Assembly: GCA_949987705.1 (NCBI GenBank)
Contig: OX465286.1
Coordinates: 15,885,676-15,949,675, forward strand
Length of the DNA stretch: 64,000 nucleotides
Direction of reading: 5' to 3'
DNA from: Thereva unica
Lineage: Eukaryota; Arthropoda; Insecta; Diptera; Therevidae
The notes beneath the pieces were generated by a model, which made no database searches, had not been told where the DNA came from, and was given only the letters and a program-made list of their open reading frames with translations. Shown here piece after piece: positions 20,089-31,219 of the stretch (position 1 is its first letter; each line of letters opens with the position of its first letter). The position numbers and the translations under genes were made by a program.

Positions 20089-22214
20089 CTTTTATTTGTA
20101 TGTAATTAAAAAGTTTTGACACAATTGGAGAGTCTGCTTTATAAAACCCGGTCAAAAAACGATATACATAAGTTTGGAGAACGCTGACGTTCAAATAAAC
20201 ACATTCTATTGAAATAAATAAATAAAATAAAATAAATAAATTGTGACTACAAAATTATGTAGAACGGCCTGAGAATCATCATTCTCTTGTGATTGCTTTA
20301 AGAATACGGGGGTATACAATATAAGTGTGCCTTGTTTGGAGTATAAATAAATGAACAAATATTTCCAACTGAATTGCAACAAACACGGGGGAAACAACAA
20401 TCTTTGCATTTCTTCCTTAAAATTCTTCAAAGAAATTTATCGTTCCGACTTTTCCAAAGTGCCTCATTCCAGCCACGATTGGACCTAAAGCGACCTAAAG
20501 TTAAGCATTCACCCATAAAAATAGCGCTCCCATTTCATTGCCGAATTATGCAATTATTACAAATCAACAATTACAAATTACAAAGCCGTGAAATTTTGGC
20601 CCCGCAGTTCTGGGCGATGCCCGCGCCGCCCGCAGAACAAAATCAATAATTCGTAATTAAGAAGAAAAAGGATCGGCGCTCGGCCGCGACTCCAAGTGTT
20701 TTTCGCACATATTTGAAAAGTTATATTTAAGGGAAGTGCAGAAATAAAAATCCGCCCACTCCTTTACATAGGGTTCAGCCCTTTTGCGAAAGTTTTTTAA
20801 TTGCCAGCAACTAATTACCACCAAGAGGAACTCGGGCAGCATAATGATTCGCCAGATCGAAGGTGGGGTTTCTTTGATGCTGTAGCATCGCCGAGATGTG
20901 TCGGGCCTCCTCGCACCAACGCGACAAGACCTGGCTCGCAATTTGTGTGCGCCTCTCTCATTTGCTGTTTTTCGTAAATGCCCTTTTAAAGATCGTTTTA
21001 TATGTAACAAGAAGAGGATTTGTGGGGGGAGGTAGTTACGCTCCCAAATTGCGGAGAACAAAACCCAGGGTGGGGGGAGCGCCGCGCGCGAGAGCTTGAC
21101 AGAACTGCTGCTGCTCTGCTATGCTGTGGCTATGGTGTGCTGCTACCAGTATTACTTTATATCGCCCCAGCAACATAGCAGAGTCGATTCATCGCCTATG
21201 CTAGCTTATAGTTAACTCATTTCACTGTTGCAGGGCCCCACTGATCCCCAAAACGAGGGGCACCTTCTCCTGTATTTATATACATATACATATATGTGCG
21301 GCTGTGTGTGTGTGTGCAAGAGGTGTACACAATTGCGGAGCTCCACACACTGCATACATCCTGAGAAGATACCCCATAAGTATTATGTGTTTAGCTCCAA
21401 GAGTAATTATATATTTCTCCGTTATAACCCCATAGCCCACCCCCACCTCCCGACCAATCTGCTAGCTTTCGCTGATAAAACCGACGAGCACACTGTGAAC
21501 AGAAGGTGCGCATACGAAATGACTAGGAAATTTGTATAATGACCTGCTCACTCTTTCTCTCTCTCTTGCATATTCCGGCACAGTTCTGCGGATCTCGCAG
21601 CCTCTCTCTCTCTCGTTTCCCGAGCTCTCGATCTCGCTCTCGCCGTGTGTGCACTGTGTATACCGCCAGCAACGTTCCTGCTTATTACCTTCCCGCTATC
21701 CAAAAAGAAAGCGTGCACCCATAGAACGACATGAGCGTGGAATGGGGGACTCTCGCTTCGCGTACGCCACATGGCCCGTTACCCAGTTGAAGAGTGAAAC
21801 TGTTTCCCCTACTTAACCGGTGCGCATGGCGCACACCGCACCGTGTGCGAGGGAGTGTTTTAGCTCCCAATAAATTACGTTTCTCTGCTTCTCTTATTTT
21901 AAGAGAGTCTTGTGCAAAATCAAAACAAATACCCCGTGCGGCAGTGTTGATGGTCGGATGGGAAATTTCCGACTAATGGGGGAAATTTCCATGTGGTCTC
22001 CAACCAGCGCGGCGCTGACTTCTCTGTTTGTTGTTAGTGTTTAATTTGTTGTAAAATTATGTCTTAACGAATGTGAAAGAATGTCCATTGGACTCCTCTA
22101 TAGATTATGCAACGGGAAATTATGAAGCAAATTAAAAAATGTTTGCAATTAGAAATATATTGGCGGGGGCTAAATCGAATCGTGGTGACCGCTGGAAAGC
22201 CAACTAACGATAGC
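20089..22214. other. Repeat-poor island with GAGA-type tracts
   Basis: After AAATAAATAAA-type simple sequence (about 20215-20240), GC rises from about 20.64 kb. A TTTCACTGTTGCAG acceptor-like word lies at about 21220. TATACATATACATATATGTG and (GT)n occur near 21279-21318. CTCTCTCTC tracts at about 21549-21625 would be GAGA-factor-like sites on the other strand. No exon chain can be supported. Could be host intergenic or regulatory DNA. Confidence 0.4.
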
Positions 22215-22690
22215 GATTGTGGGACGCTATATGCCTCATAGCAGATGCGCTTCAGCCAATCCTGGAAATAGCATGGAACACCTGTACCTTTCCGGAGGAT
22301 TGGACGGAAGGTATCATAGTCAAAATACCAAAAAAGGGGGACCTAACAATATGCGACAACTTGAGAGGCATCTGTTTATTATCTACTGTGGGCAAAATTT
22401 TGTCCCATATATTACTATCTAGGATAAGTGTGATAAAATAATAGAATTGATAAAAGCCCTATTATAACAATTCCAAATGCAGAGTTCTACATAATGGAAA
22501 ATTATTCGACAGCTTCGGGGTGAGCTCAGGAGTACGACAAGGATGCCTACTTTCGCCTTTACTATTTGTAATAAATGACATCCTTGTCGGCGCTCTTGAT
22601 AGTAGAACAGGCGGCATACAATTTTCTTGGAATGCAAGGACACTGTATAAACCTGGCATAGAATCAAAGTTCTACTAAACGAATGACATA
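22215..22690 (+). pseudogene. RTE-group reverse transcriptase fragment
   Basis: Reads LQPILEIAWNTCTFPEDWTE then GIIVKIPKKGDLTICDN with LRGICLLSTVGKILSHIL, the fingers region of RTE-type reverse transcriptase. After a deletion that removes motif A it resumes with a KALYYNNSKCRVLHNGKLF stretch and motif B GVRQGCLLSPLLFVINDIL, then DSRTGGIQF. The second part closely parallels the relic at 47260-47570 (minus), so both are one family (RTE-2). Stops are present and motif C is missing. Confidence 0.75.
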
Positions 22691-22714
22691 TGTAAATATA
22701 AAAGTGATCTAACA

Positions 22715-22985
22715 GCAATGCAATAGGTGAGGTGGATTGTGAAGGGGATCCTATACACTAGAAGAAGTAACAGATGTATTCTATGAAACACTAGATGGAA
22801 CGATAAGAACTAGTCCTAGACATGAAATCGTAGGGGATGCATATACGAAAATTAGTGATGGTAGGACATATGCCGACCAACAAAAGGAGCATTCAGACTA
22901 TACGCGAGAAGACAGTTTTGCAATGATAAATAATATATGGTGTTCGGAGGCCCAAGATTCCAGTGCAAAAGCTAGAGGAGACACA
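22715..22985 (+). pseudogene. Possible RTE-group endonuclease fragment
   Basis: EEVTDVFYETLDGTIRTSP precedes HEIVGDAYTKISDGRTY, which could be the FY-x-x-L ... GDFNAKIG segment of an RTE endonuclease. It lies downstream of the reverse-transcriptase fragment, the wrong order, so it would be rearranged or a separate copy. Weak. Confidence 0.35.
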
Positions 22986-23464
22986 TAGAGAAAAAAGGGT
23001 AGAGCGAGTGGAGCGGTCGCTCTAGGCGCCAGGTGGTAAGGGGCGCCAAAATGAATGCGAAAAACAATTTCGAGCAAAAATTAAAATTTTGTTGGCACAT
23101 TTTGAGGGCGTTGTTTGTAGCTAGCCAAGTCTATGTACTCATCAATATGACTCGAACACGGCACAAGCAGGGAGCACTGACTTCGAGACCGATTGTACAT
23201 GGCCTTAGGCCACATCCTGCTCGAGATCCATGGATCAGACTGAATACGGTGGATCTAAACTCGATAAAAACTGCAATCCTAATGTGTAAACCATCGTGCT
23301 GAAGTTGTGAATAGTACTGCGTGAATGTACTACTAACGATGGACTGCGGATACCAGGCGAACTTCGGTTTGTTTTAGCCTTCCATTGGTGATACGGAGCT
23401 CTGTCATGGACGACCGTCCTTTCTAGCTTTGCTCGTGGTATTAGTATAGAAATACCTTAAAAAA
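22986..23464. other. Repeat-like spacer
   Basis: Contains GGCGCCAGGTGGTAAGGGGCGCC (imperfect inverted words GGCGCC) and short open frames without motifs. Confidence 0.35.
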
Positions 23465-24960
23465 AACTTTTGAAGATGGAGCACTTCTTAACGCTCCAAA
23501 CATTTCTGGGGCTCCCACAGCTCCCAAAAGGACGACCTACAAGGCCAGTTAGATATTTTTGGATCCATGCTTCAAGGTGTCGAATGTGGTCCCGGTGAAG
23601 GAAAGTTTTCGGGATTCTTCTTCAAGGAGGGCAGCCTGAGCCCGTAAACCCAGGGATGGAGTACATTGAGATCACTCCTTCATTGGGAGGTCTCCTTAGA
23701 TCTCCTGCGGAAGTAAGGGCACCTAATCGGAGAGGCGACTCGAAAAAACGTCCGCTTTCAGAAGACGGGATGGCGCAGCCCGAAAACGTTTTATGCGATA
23801 TCTGGAAGCTGGCTACTCCCGTATAGAGGCTGGTCTCCGTGGCCCCGAGGAAGAAAGTGATACCGCTTTTCTTAGTAAGAAGAGGGTAAGATCATCTGGA
23901 TGTTCCCTAGGGCATAATAACCCAGCGAAAAGGGCAAAGGTTTTGGCCATACGGCTTGAAAAGCCTTCAGAAAAGTCGGACGCACCCATAATAAAGTCTA
24001 GAACGACTCCAAAGCTGACCTTCTGTCAAATAGCGGTAAGTGTCAGAATTGGCGTGCTTGCGACTAACAATCCGGAGACTCTTCTGACAACGAAACAACT
24101 AGTTACCGTGCAAGGAAGTCTTCTGGAGGCGGTAGCTGAATTGGCTCAGGGCTCAGAAGAGCCCAGCTCAGTAGGGGTCGGTGCGCCCTCCGCCTTAAGC
24201 CTTGGAAGGAGCAAGCCTTGTTGTTGCAGACGGGAACAAGCTGCCGCGCAGCCTTTTTATAATCGGGTACTTCCTGCAGCAACAGAAGACCCCACTGGCA
24301 TTATGCTGAAAAGGATAGGGGTCCAAAAGAAGACCCTAAGGGGGTAGGAGTGGAGAATACTCCACAAAGTGTACCGTATAAAATTAACAGAGATGACTTT
24401 GTCAGGATGGTGAACACTGCAATTTAGGGTAGCTGGTAGGAGATGCCTCTTTTAACGAAAAGGCGATTCTCTCCATCATCTCAACCTTACTATCTGGGGC
24501 AAGCCCTAATGCCCAGCCACGCAATAGAAACAACCAAATAGCCTCCAAAGAAGGTGGTGCTGTTGGCGAAGCAGCTCCGAGAAAACATACCATCGAAATC
24601 CTTATGGGGCCCCCAGCCCATAATGGCTTGCAAAAGCGGAGATATAATCCCGTAAGGAAATGGCAGGCAGGCAGTACTCGAAGGAAGCTTTATCTAGGAC
24701 AAATGGAAATATAATTTACGTGAAGTGAAAGCGTCGAACAAAGGGCGCCGAAAGACAATCTCGCTCCACCCTCAACAAGGGCTAGGGCCAACGCTGGGTA
24801 GCAGAGTTTCAACGAAGCCGTACGAGCTGCCAAGATGAGCATCGCAGTGATCAACCAAATGAGGTGACGACTCCAGAAATGGTGAGGAAAATCCACAAAG
24901 CGGTTCTGGATTATCCTCGACTGAACGTGCGCTAGCTAGCAGACATCGTAGGCATTGTAA
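23465..24960 (+). pseudogene. R1/LOA-type ORF1 (gag-like) relic
   Basis: Best part is 23790-24200: MRYLEAGYSRIEAGL, then a basic KKRVRSSG and PAKRAK region, then the conserved block FCQIAVSVRIGVLATNNPET with LLTTKQLVTVQGSLLEAVAE and a LAQGSE stretch. That block is characteristic of LOA/Bilbo-type ORF1 proteins, which coat element RNA. Stops and frame changes flank it on both sides (for example TAA near 23646). Downstream to 24.96 kb the sequence remains codon-like but unreadable. The zinc knuckles expected at the C-terminus are not recognisable. No ORF2 follows; mariner sequence begins instead. Confidence 0.65.
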
Positions 24961-25019
24961 AAAGTGCGGTGTATACATCACATATTATCTGAAAATTTGG
25001 CCGCGTTTGCTCACACTCG

Positions 25020-25380
25020 AGAGAATCACACATAATCATAAATCCGTTATTGCAATGGCCAAAATCTATGAATTAAAGTTTGCACCTTATTCGCCAGATT
25101 TATCCCCCTCGAGTTATTTTCTGTTCCCAAACTTGAAAAAATGGCTCAGTGGTCAAAACTTTTCCAAAGATGAAGAGTGATATCGGCAGTTAATGGTTAT
25201 TTTGAGCAGCACGACAGTTCTTATTAATAAAGGGCACCCAACTTATTGAAAATTGCTGGGAAAAGTGTATCGAGCTGAAAGGAGATTGCGATGAAAAATA
25301 AATATATTTTTTTTCCCAAAATTGTTGTGTTTTCTTTGTTGGATCGGGTACTTCTGGGACCACCCTCGTGATCTAGTAAA
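25020..25380 (+). pseudogene. mariner transposase C-terminal relic plus 3' end
   Basis: SVIAMAKIYELKF then APYSPDLSPSSYFLFPNLKK and WLSGQNFSKDEE followed by a TGA, with decayed sequence corresponding to the C-terminus afterwards. The third catalytic Asp of the mariner DD34D triad (PSDY) is replaced by Ser (PSSY). The tail CGGGTACTTCTGGGACCACC near 25347 looks like the terminal region. The N-terminal two thirds are missing. Confidence 0.75.
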
Positions 25381-25385
25381 AATAA

Positions 25386-26219
25386 ATTATATAATCTGTA
25401 TGAATTATCACATCTGGAGATCCGCGCCAAGCACACTGTTACGTTTGATAACTTTTTTACAAGTCACAAACTAATGACTCGTTTGTCGAACGATGGGTTC
25501 TTCGCTTTGGGAACTGTTCGTGATAATCGGACCAATCATGCCCCATTGATGAACGTCAAGCAAATGCGACAGAAGCCTCGCGGGACGTCTGACTTTTGTT
25601 TCGATATGAACAATTCTATACTGGCGGTGCGTTGGAATGGTAATGCGGTAGTTTATTCACAGAAACATTTAATTTTGTCCACCGGTTTATTCTTATCTTT
25701 TCAGGTCGTGACCTTACTATCGAATTTCCTGAGTCATACACCAATGGTGCACGCGAAACGGTATGATCGAAAGCAACGGAAAATGGCTACGATTGAACAG
25801 CCCCATTTGGTCAACCAATACAATCATCGTATGGGAGGTGTAGACCTTTTTGATAACGCAATCAACAATTATCGAATTCGGATTCGTGGCAAGAAGTGGT
25901 ATTGGCCATTAATAACAAATGCGTTTGACGCGGCTATGGTAAATGCGTGGAAGTTACATTGCCTTTGTCGCAAGTATGACAATAGGCCAGCCATGTCTCA
26001 ATACGAATTTCGAGTGGAGGTGTGCGAATCGATTATGAACAGGTCCAATTATCATCATCCGGGTAAAAGGTCGACTTCCGGGGCAAAACTGGCAATGCGT
26101 TACGATCGTATCGATCATTTCATCGGAAAACTAAATACTCGTCATCGTTGTCCGCAATGTGGTGGTAAAACTGAATATGGTTGCTTGAAGTGCCAGGCGA
26201 ATTTGCATCCCGCTCCTTG
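25386..26219 (+). pseudogene. piggyBac-type transposase, C-terminal half
   Basis: Open without stops from about 25391 to TGA at 26217-26219. Motifs: KHTVTFDNFFTSHKLMTRLS (second catalytic Asp region, FDNFFTS), TLLSNFLSHTPMVHAKRYDR, then HRMGGVDLFDNAINNYRIRI with GKKWYWPL (third catalytic Asp region), and a Cys-rich end CPQCGGKTEYGCLKCQANLH that would bind the element ends. A 57-base stretch, 25648-25704, interrupts the motif between WNGNA and VVTLLSNF; it starts GTAGTT and ends TTTTCAG, so it looks like a phase-neutral retained intron. The N-terminal half is gone; mariner sequence abuts it. Cut-and-paste at TTAA would be the family role. Confidence 0.85.
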
Positions 26220-27229
26220 ATTCCTGGATTACCACAACGGTGTTGGACCAGATAAGACTAAGATTGCTAAGGCAAAATGATCTATCTCATATAAACATGT
26301 TTCCTTATTAAATTAAAGAAAATTCCAATTTAAATGCGCTTTTTCTTCACTCCAAACAAATTTTTTTCATATAGCAAAAAATAAGTATTTTGGGTACACA
26401 CCATGGACTGTCGGGTATTAAGGCCCAATTACAATGACCGGATCTACGCGGATTGAAATGTCAAAAGAACGCATCAGAACGGATAGGAAACTGCACTGAT
26501 TACAATGAACGGATCAGTTCGCGTTTAAACGTCACTTTATATCCACTCTTTGGCTTACAATATTTCATAATCTTTCACTTCTGTGATTAATTGCTCATCC
26601 GAAAACATTTCTAACAACATAGAAAACCAAGCCAAATAACACCTTAAACTTTCCCAGCGTTTGTTTACCAAAATTTTGACAGCTCAATCCGGCGATTTCT
26701 AAACAAACTAAAACGAATCCGGCACAGATGCGATCAAATGCGTTTGAATCCGTTCATTGTAATCGGTTAAATGGAAAACGCATGCTTGGAAAACCTTTGA
26801 CAGTTCAATCCGATTCTGTTCCGCTCTGATCCGGTCATTGTAATTGGGCCTTTAAAATACCCATTTGCATTAGACCTGCCGTGACGGCCAGGGATATGAA
26901 CATATCGGTGTTGGTTTTTCTCCATTGCATAGAGGACACCTGAAGCTATCTGCTAAGGGTGCGCATTTTTTTTTGTTATTTTCCTACATATATTTGGCGA
27001 CACTTTTTCTGAGCATTTTTCGACAAAGGAAAAATCATGTTTTTAACCTGTAAAAAACTAAAAGTAAACCGAGGAAAATTACACTGTCCTATTATTTTTT
27101 TTTTTGAGGTTGTGCTTCCTCTTTACTATAAAAAAAATTTAGCGCGATATCTCTCACCTGGTCCGCGCTAGAATTTTTTAAGTGTCAACACTTTCTTGGG
27201 TATTTAAATACCCAGTAGGCTGGAATGGG
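26220..27229 (+). mobile_element. 3' terminal region of the piggyBac-like element
   Basis: Noncoding sequence running to CAGTAGGCTGGAATGGG at 27214-27229, directly followed by TTAA (27230-27233), the piggyBac target site. The end is preceded by an inverted GGGTATTTAAATACCC (27199-27214). A Harbinger-type MITE is inserted at 26421-26851. Confidence 0.65.
26421..26851. mobile_element. PIF/Harbinger-type MITE (431 bp)
   Basis: Termini AGGCCCAATTACAATGACCG are perfectly inverted over 24 bases and flanked by TTA on both sides (26418-26420, 26852-26854), the 3-bp target site of PIF/Harbinger. Interior repeats GATCCG-type words and holds no coding. Inserted in the piggyBac 3' region. Confidence 0.85.
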
Positions 27230-27233
27230 TTAA

Positions 27234-27763
27234 TACGTTTTAAACTTGTTTGGGCGGCAGCGCTGGAGCACCAGATTTCATGATTTTCTCAATCTTTTTT
27301 TCTCTTCTCTTACGGCCGTACAGTCCGACAAACATCCTTCTGATGCCTGGCATATGTCCTAGGAATATGTTTCAAACACGGCCGTTTTTCGCCCCTTGTA
27401 AAGGTGCGTATCCACCAAGAGTTTTGTCTACGCACTATCTCCATACATTATCCGCCAAAGTGTCTCCACCAAAATCAATGTTCGGAGATAAAAAGTGCGG
27501 AGACTACACACGCACACCGATATTCCAGTGGATACAAAACGTATCCATTGAAAAATCTTCTGGGTCGGTGCGGAGAACTTCTGCGGGGACTGTGCGCGGA
27601 TATGTAAATTCAGGGGATACTTGAAAAAAGACTTCGAAAAGTCTTGAAGGAGCTTCTTGAGGCCTATCTTTTGTTTTCCAGTGAATATCGAAAACACGAA
27701 ATATCTTAGGACAGACAAGGGGATTATTTTGAAGAAATAGTTTTCGAACGCGGTTTTTTTCAT
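27234..27763. other. Spacer with a MITE-like end
   Basis: AAAGGTGCGTATCCACCAAG at 27400 resembles the end of the candidate MITE at 31927-32150. No closing end is visible. Short overlapping open frames have no motifs. Confidence 0.35.
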
Positions 27764-27826
27764 GTGGCATGGTCAAGCTCAGGAATCACCCTCTGTACCA
27801 CTAGTCTAGTAGTAAGCTTGACCTGA
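27764..27826 (-). repeat. CR1-A family 3' fragment, left of a nested insertion
   Basis: TCAAGCTCAGGAATCACCCT ... AGTAGTAAGCTTGACCTGA matches the 3' end seen at 44120-44190. It continues at 30826-30950 once the 27827-30825 element is removed. Confidence 0.75.
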
Positions 27827-30825
27827 GACACGTCTAGATATACTGAAATGTTGCGCAGGAATCTCGGGGAGCGCGTGCCAAGGGCACCGAAAACCACAAG
27901 AGAAGCAGAGTCTCAGTTGCATGTCCTGCAGACAGCGATAGAGAACGCTTTTCGAGTGGCGTGTCCTCTTACGTCAGTGAATGACCATGATCCCACACCC
28001 TGGTGGTGTAGGGAACTGGAGAAACTGAAGAAAGAGGTCAGAAGGGCTTTCAACCAAGCGATGAGGTGCAATGACCCGGTTGCCTGGGAGAATTACAAAG
28101 CCAAGAAGAGAGAAATGAAACAAACTCTGCGACGACGGAAAAGGGAGTCGTGGAGGGACTTCTGCTCGAGCATGGAGAGCATATCTGAGGCCAGCAGTCT
28201 TCAGAAAATGATCTCCAGGGACCCGGTCTCCAAAGTCGGACTCGTTCGTGACTCGTCGGGGAGGATGGCGGAGACGCTGGAGGAAACCAACAAGATCCTG
28301 ATGGAAGTTCACTTTCCTGGCAGCTATATCTCGGGTAAATCTTGGGCTATTCGTAACAGAATGGCTACAAGGATGAACCGAGAGGAGGCTAACGGGGTGG
28401 TGACAGAGGAAGGGGTGAGACGTGCAATAGACACATTCTCTCCCTTCAAGACATCGGGGCGTGACGGAATATTCCCTGCGCTGCTCCAATGGGGCAAAGA
28501 AATCATTGCACCCAGGCTTAGGGGGATATTCGTTACCTGTCTAGCAACAGGATACATTCCGGCGGTGTGGAGGGAAGCCAAAGTGGTATTTCTCCCTAAG
28601 CCAGGCAAGAAGGACTACACCGAGGCGAAGTCCTCCAGGCCGGTCAGCCTAACATCCTTTCTGTTGAAAACAATGGAAAGAGTGGTGGCAGACCACCTGG
28701 AGAGTACTATGCTAAGGAGGCACCCTTTAAGTAGAAGCCAGCACGCTTACCAGGCTGGCAGATCTACAGAAACGGCACTTCACCAATTGGTGCGAGTAGC
28801 CGAGGGGGAACTGCATACCGGAGGCATAGCGATGGCCGTAATTATGGATATCGAAGGCGCCTTCGACAAGATACAGTTCAACAAACTCAAAGACGCTCTG
28901 GTGAGGTGCGAGGTCAGCCCCATGATTGTAAGGTGGGTGGACAGCATGCTGAAAAACAGAGCAGTAAGGATTCAGACAGGAGACTCGCGGCTTCGAGGGA
29001 GGGTCAGCAAGGGATGCCAACAGAGCGGGGTCCTATCGCCCCTCCTGTGGAACATCACTGTGGACACTCTGCTCAGGCGGCTAGAGGTAATGGGCGTGCA
29101 TACCGTTGGGTATGCAGGTGATGTAGCGATTGTGGCACGTGGCAAGTTTATGAGCACTACGGCAGATATCATGAGGAATGCACTCCAAGTGGTTGAGCAG
29201 TGGTGTACGGAACAGGGCCTCACCATAAATGCCAATAAGACAGACGCGATAATCTGCACTAGGAAGATTAAAGATCTGGATTTTCAGCCCCTCATGCTTT
29301 TTGGATCGAGGATCAAGGTGTCTGGGATGGTCAAGTATCTGGGTGTATACTTGGACTCGCGACTAACCTGGAAATACCACGTTGAAGAGAAGATTAAGAA
29401 GGCGACAAGGGTGCTTCACCAGTGCAGAAGAGTATGTGGACTAAGGTGGGGTATCTCACCAAGGTTAGCATACTGGACATATACCATGATGGTGAGACCC
29501 ATCATAACTTATGCCTCGGTGGTCTGGTGGACTAAAGCCACACAGAAAACCGTCAAGAGGCATTTGGACAAGGTGCAAAGAATGGCCAGCGTAGGTGTGA
29601 GCGGTGCTTTCCGCACCACACCCGCCGCGGCATTGGAGGCGCTGTTAGGTCTGCTGCCGTTAGATCTCCAGGTGATGAAGACTGCGGCAGCCTCAGCGAT
29701 TCGGATGAGACGGGATGCCGCATGGCATGCGTCAGGAGCCTTATATGGGCACATTAAGATTCTGGATCGCATCAAAGGGATTAGGGAGCTCACGATGCCC
29801 ATAGAAGGGATCACAAAAATGAGGGTGACCGAAAGGTATCATAAAACCCTCATAGGGAACGGAAAGCTCCCGGAAGGGAAGCCGGAAGACATATATATCT
29901 TCACGGACGGATCCATGATTGACGGCAGAGCAGGTGCGGGAGTCTTCTCAGAGGACTTAAATCTGACCTGCTCTCTGTCTTTGGGGAATTACACCTCAGT
30001 CTACCAGGCGGAAATGCTTGCTCTGCTGCTCGCGCTGGATCACATAAATGATGGTCAGGTGCAGGGAAGAAGTATCGTTATAGCACTGGACAATCAGGCT
30101 GTGATTAAGCGCATGAATCAGACAGAGATTAATGCGTCTCTGGCGTTGGAATGTGTCCAAAAATTGAACAGGTGTGCGAAACAAAACAACGTGACGCTAG
30201 CTTGGGTTAGAGGACATACAGGCATCGATGGGAACGAAAAGGCTGACAACCTGGCAAAACAGGGGTCAACCTCGGAATTCTGGGGACCGGAGCCATACTC
30301 TGCCATTGGCAGAGGGTTGGTAAGGAACTGCATCGAGAAATGGGTCGCTGAGGAACACCGGAGACGGTGGGACGCTATGACCACGTGTAGGCAGGCTAAG
30401 ATGGTGCTTACGTTGCCGATTACCGCAGCCAGAAGAAAGATCCTACATATGCAAAGGAGAACCCTCAGATGGTTGGTGGCACTGATTACAGGACACGGAT
30501 GTTTCAGGTATCACCTAAAAAGAATGGGAATTCTGGAGGATGACACCTGTCGGATGTGCCTGGAGGAACCTGAGACGGCCACACACATAGTGTGTCACTG
30601 TCCGGCGGTGGCGAGAAAAAGGGCTGCCATAACTGGACTCCACTGGATGGAGGACATGAGGCAGACTCCCTTCAATCAGCGGCTTGCGATAACTAGGGGA
30701 GTCGAAGCAAGGGAGCAATGGGACAACCCACTGCAACCCCAGTAAGATGACTCTAGGCAGAGGGACGAAAAGGGACCCGCAAATAGTGGTCTGATTCGGT
30801 ATCCCTCGAAAATCTATATATATAT
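27827..30825 (+). mobile_element. R1/LOA/I-group retrotransposon, 5'-truncated, with exact TSD
   Basis: Flanked by direct copies of TAAGCTTGACCTGA (27813-27826 and 30825-30838, 13-14 bp). The 5' end is inside ORF2 and the frame is open from the first base of the insertion. The 3' UTR is about 80 bp and the element ends in (TA)n at 30817-30825. It was inserted in a CR1-A 3' fragment. This shows a target-primed, incomplete insertion. Confidence 0.92.
27848..30745 (+). CDS. ORF2 C-terminal 965 codons: reverse transcriptase and RNase H, open but with mutated active site
   Basis: Open through 965 codons. After a linker with TPWWCRELEKLKKEV come FSPFKTSGRDGIFPALL, SSRPVSLTSFLLKTMER, HAYQAGRSTETAL, motif A VIMDIEGAFDKIQF and motif B KGCQQSGVLSPLL (normally CPQGG). 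Motif C is GYAGDVAIVARG, where the first Asp of YADD is Gly (codon 29117-29119, residue 424). RNase H is complete: FTDGSMIDGRAG (Asp 687), YQAEMLALL, IALDNQAVI and IDGNEKADNLA. A zinc knuckle CRMCLEEPETATHIVCHC closes it. The endonuclease domain is absent because of 5' truncation. Loss of a metal-binding Asp should abolish polymerase activity. The ATG at 27848 is only the first Met of a truncated frame. Confidence 0.9.
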   Translation: MLRRNLGERVPRAPKTTREAESQLHVLQTAIENAFRVACPLTSVNDHDPTPWWCRELEKLKKEVRRAFNQAMRCNDPVAWENYKAKKREMKQTLRRRKRESWRDFCSSMESISEASSLQKMISRDPVSKVGLVRDSSGRMAETLEETNKILMEVHFPGSYISGKSWAIRNRMATRMNREEANGVVTEEGVRRAIDTFSPFKTSGRDGIFPALLQWGKEIIAPRLRGIFVTCLATGYIPAVWREAKVVFLPKPGKKDYTEAKSSRPVSLTSFLLKTMERVVADHLESTMLRRHPLSRSQHAYQAGRSTETALHQLVRVAEGELHTGGIAMAVIMDIEGAFDKIQFNKLKDALVRCEVSPMIVRWVDSMLKNRAVRIQTGDSRLRGRVSKGCQQSGVLSPLLWNITVDTLLRRLEVMGVHTVGYAGDVAIVARGKFMSTTADIMRNALQVVEQWCTEQGLTINANKTDAIICTRKIKDLDFQPLMLFGSRIKVSGMVKYLGVYLDSRLTWKYHVEEKIKKATRVLHQCRRVCGLRWGISPRLAYWTYTMMVRPIITYASVVWWTKATQKTVKRHLDKVQRMASVGVSGAFRTTPAAALEALLGLLPLDLQVMKTAAASAIRMRRDAAWHASGALYGHIKILDRIKGIRELTMPIEGITKMRVTERYHKTLIGNGKLPEGKPEDIYIFTDGSMIDGRAGAGVFSEDLNLTCSLSLGNYTSVYQAEMLALLLALDHINDGQVQGRSIVIALDNQAVIKRMNQTEINASLALECVQKLNRCAKQNNVTLAWVRGHTGIDGNEKADNLAKQGSTSEFWGPEPYSAIGRGLVRNCIEKWVAEEHRRRWDAMTTCRQAKMVLTLPITAARRKILHMQRRTLRWLVALITGHGCFRYHLKRMGILEDDTCRMCLEEPETATHIVCHCPAVARKRAAITGLHWMEDMRQTPFNQRLAITRGVEAREQWDNPLQPQ

Positions 30826-30950
30826 AAGCTTGACCTGAAATAGAAAAAGAATAGGAAAGGTTAAGGGTAGTCTGGTAGATGCATAAGGGGAAGGCAGTGA
30901 GCCTCGCGTTTGCACTACTGGGTGTTATATGAGTGCATCCATTTTTTAAC
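30826..30950 (-). repeat. CR1-A family 3' fragment, right part
   Basis: AAGCTTGACCTGAAATAGAA, then AGGAAAGGTTAAGGGTAGTC and GCCTCGCGTTTGCACTACTG match the CR1-A coding end as at 44190-44300. Complements 27764-27826. Confidence 0.75.
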
Positions 30951-31219
30951 AGCCGCGTGGCGTGAAGCCGAAGTATTACTGCCTAACAAATTAATATTGG
31001 CGAGCTTCACATGGGCCAACCAACAAAAATTGGATGTATTCGTTAATTCCCTTTTGAAATTTGATGAAGAATAGCATGGGTTTTCACAATAGCCAACTTT
31101 TCCAACAAACTATACGCTAGAAAGCTATACGCAAGCTGGATTCTGAAATTCTTTTCTTAAAAAGTCATAAGGAAGCAGTGTACCGATTTTCAGCCATTTT
31201 GGAATTTTGTCTTCCGACT
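30951..31219. other. Spacer, possible tiny reverse-transcriptase scrap
   Basis: At about 30950-31000 the plus strand reads AAWREAEVLLPN, like the WREAKVVFxPK finger motif. It is too short to assign. Otherwise nothing. Confidence 0.25.

Noticed and set aside
20657..21061. 134-codon minus-strand frame
   Set aside because: No motif, and it lies in a GC-shifted island with no supporting splice or promoter structure.
27974..28489. 171-codon minus-strand frame
   Set aside because: Antisense shadow of the R1/LOA-type ORF2.
30950..31000. Reverse-transcriptase fragment AAWREAEVLLPN
   Set aside because: Only about 12 residues; too short to separate from chance.
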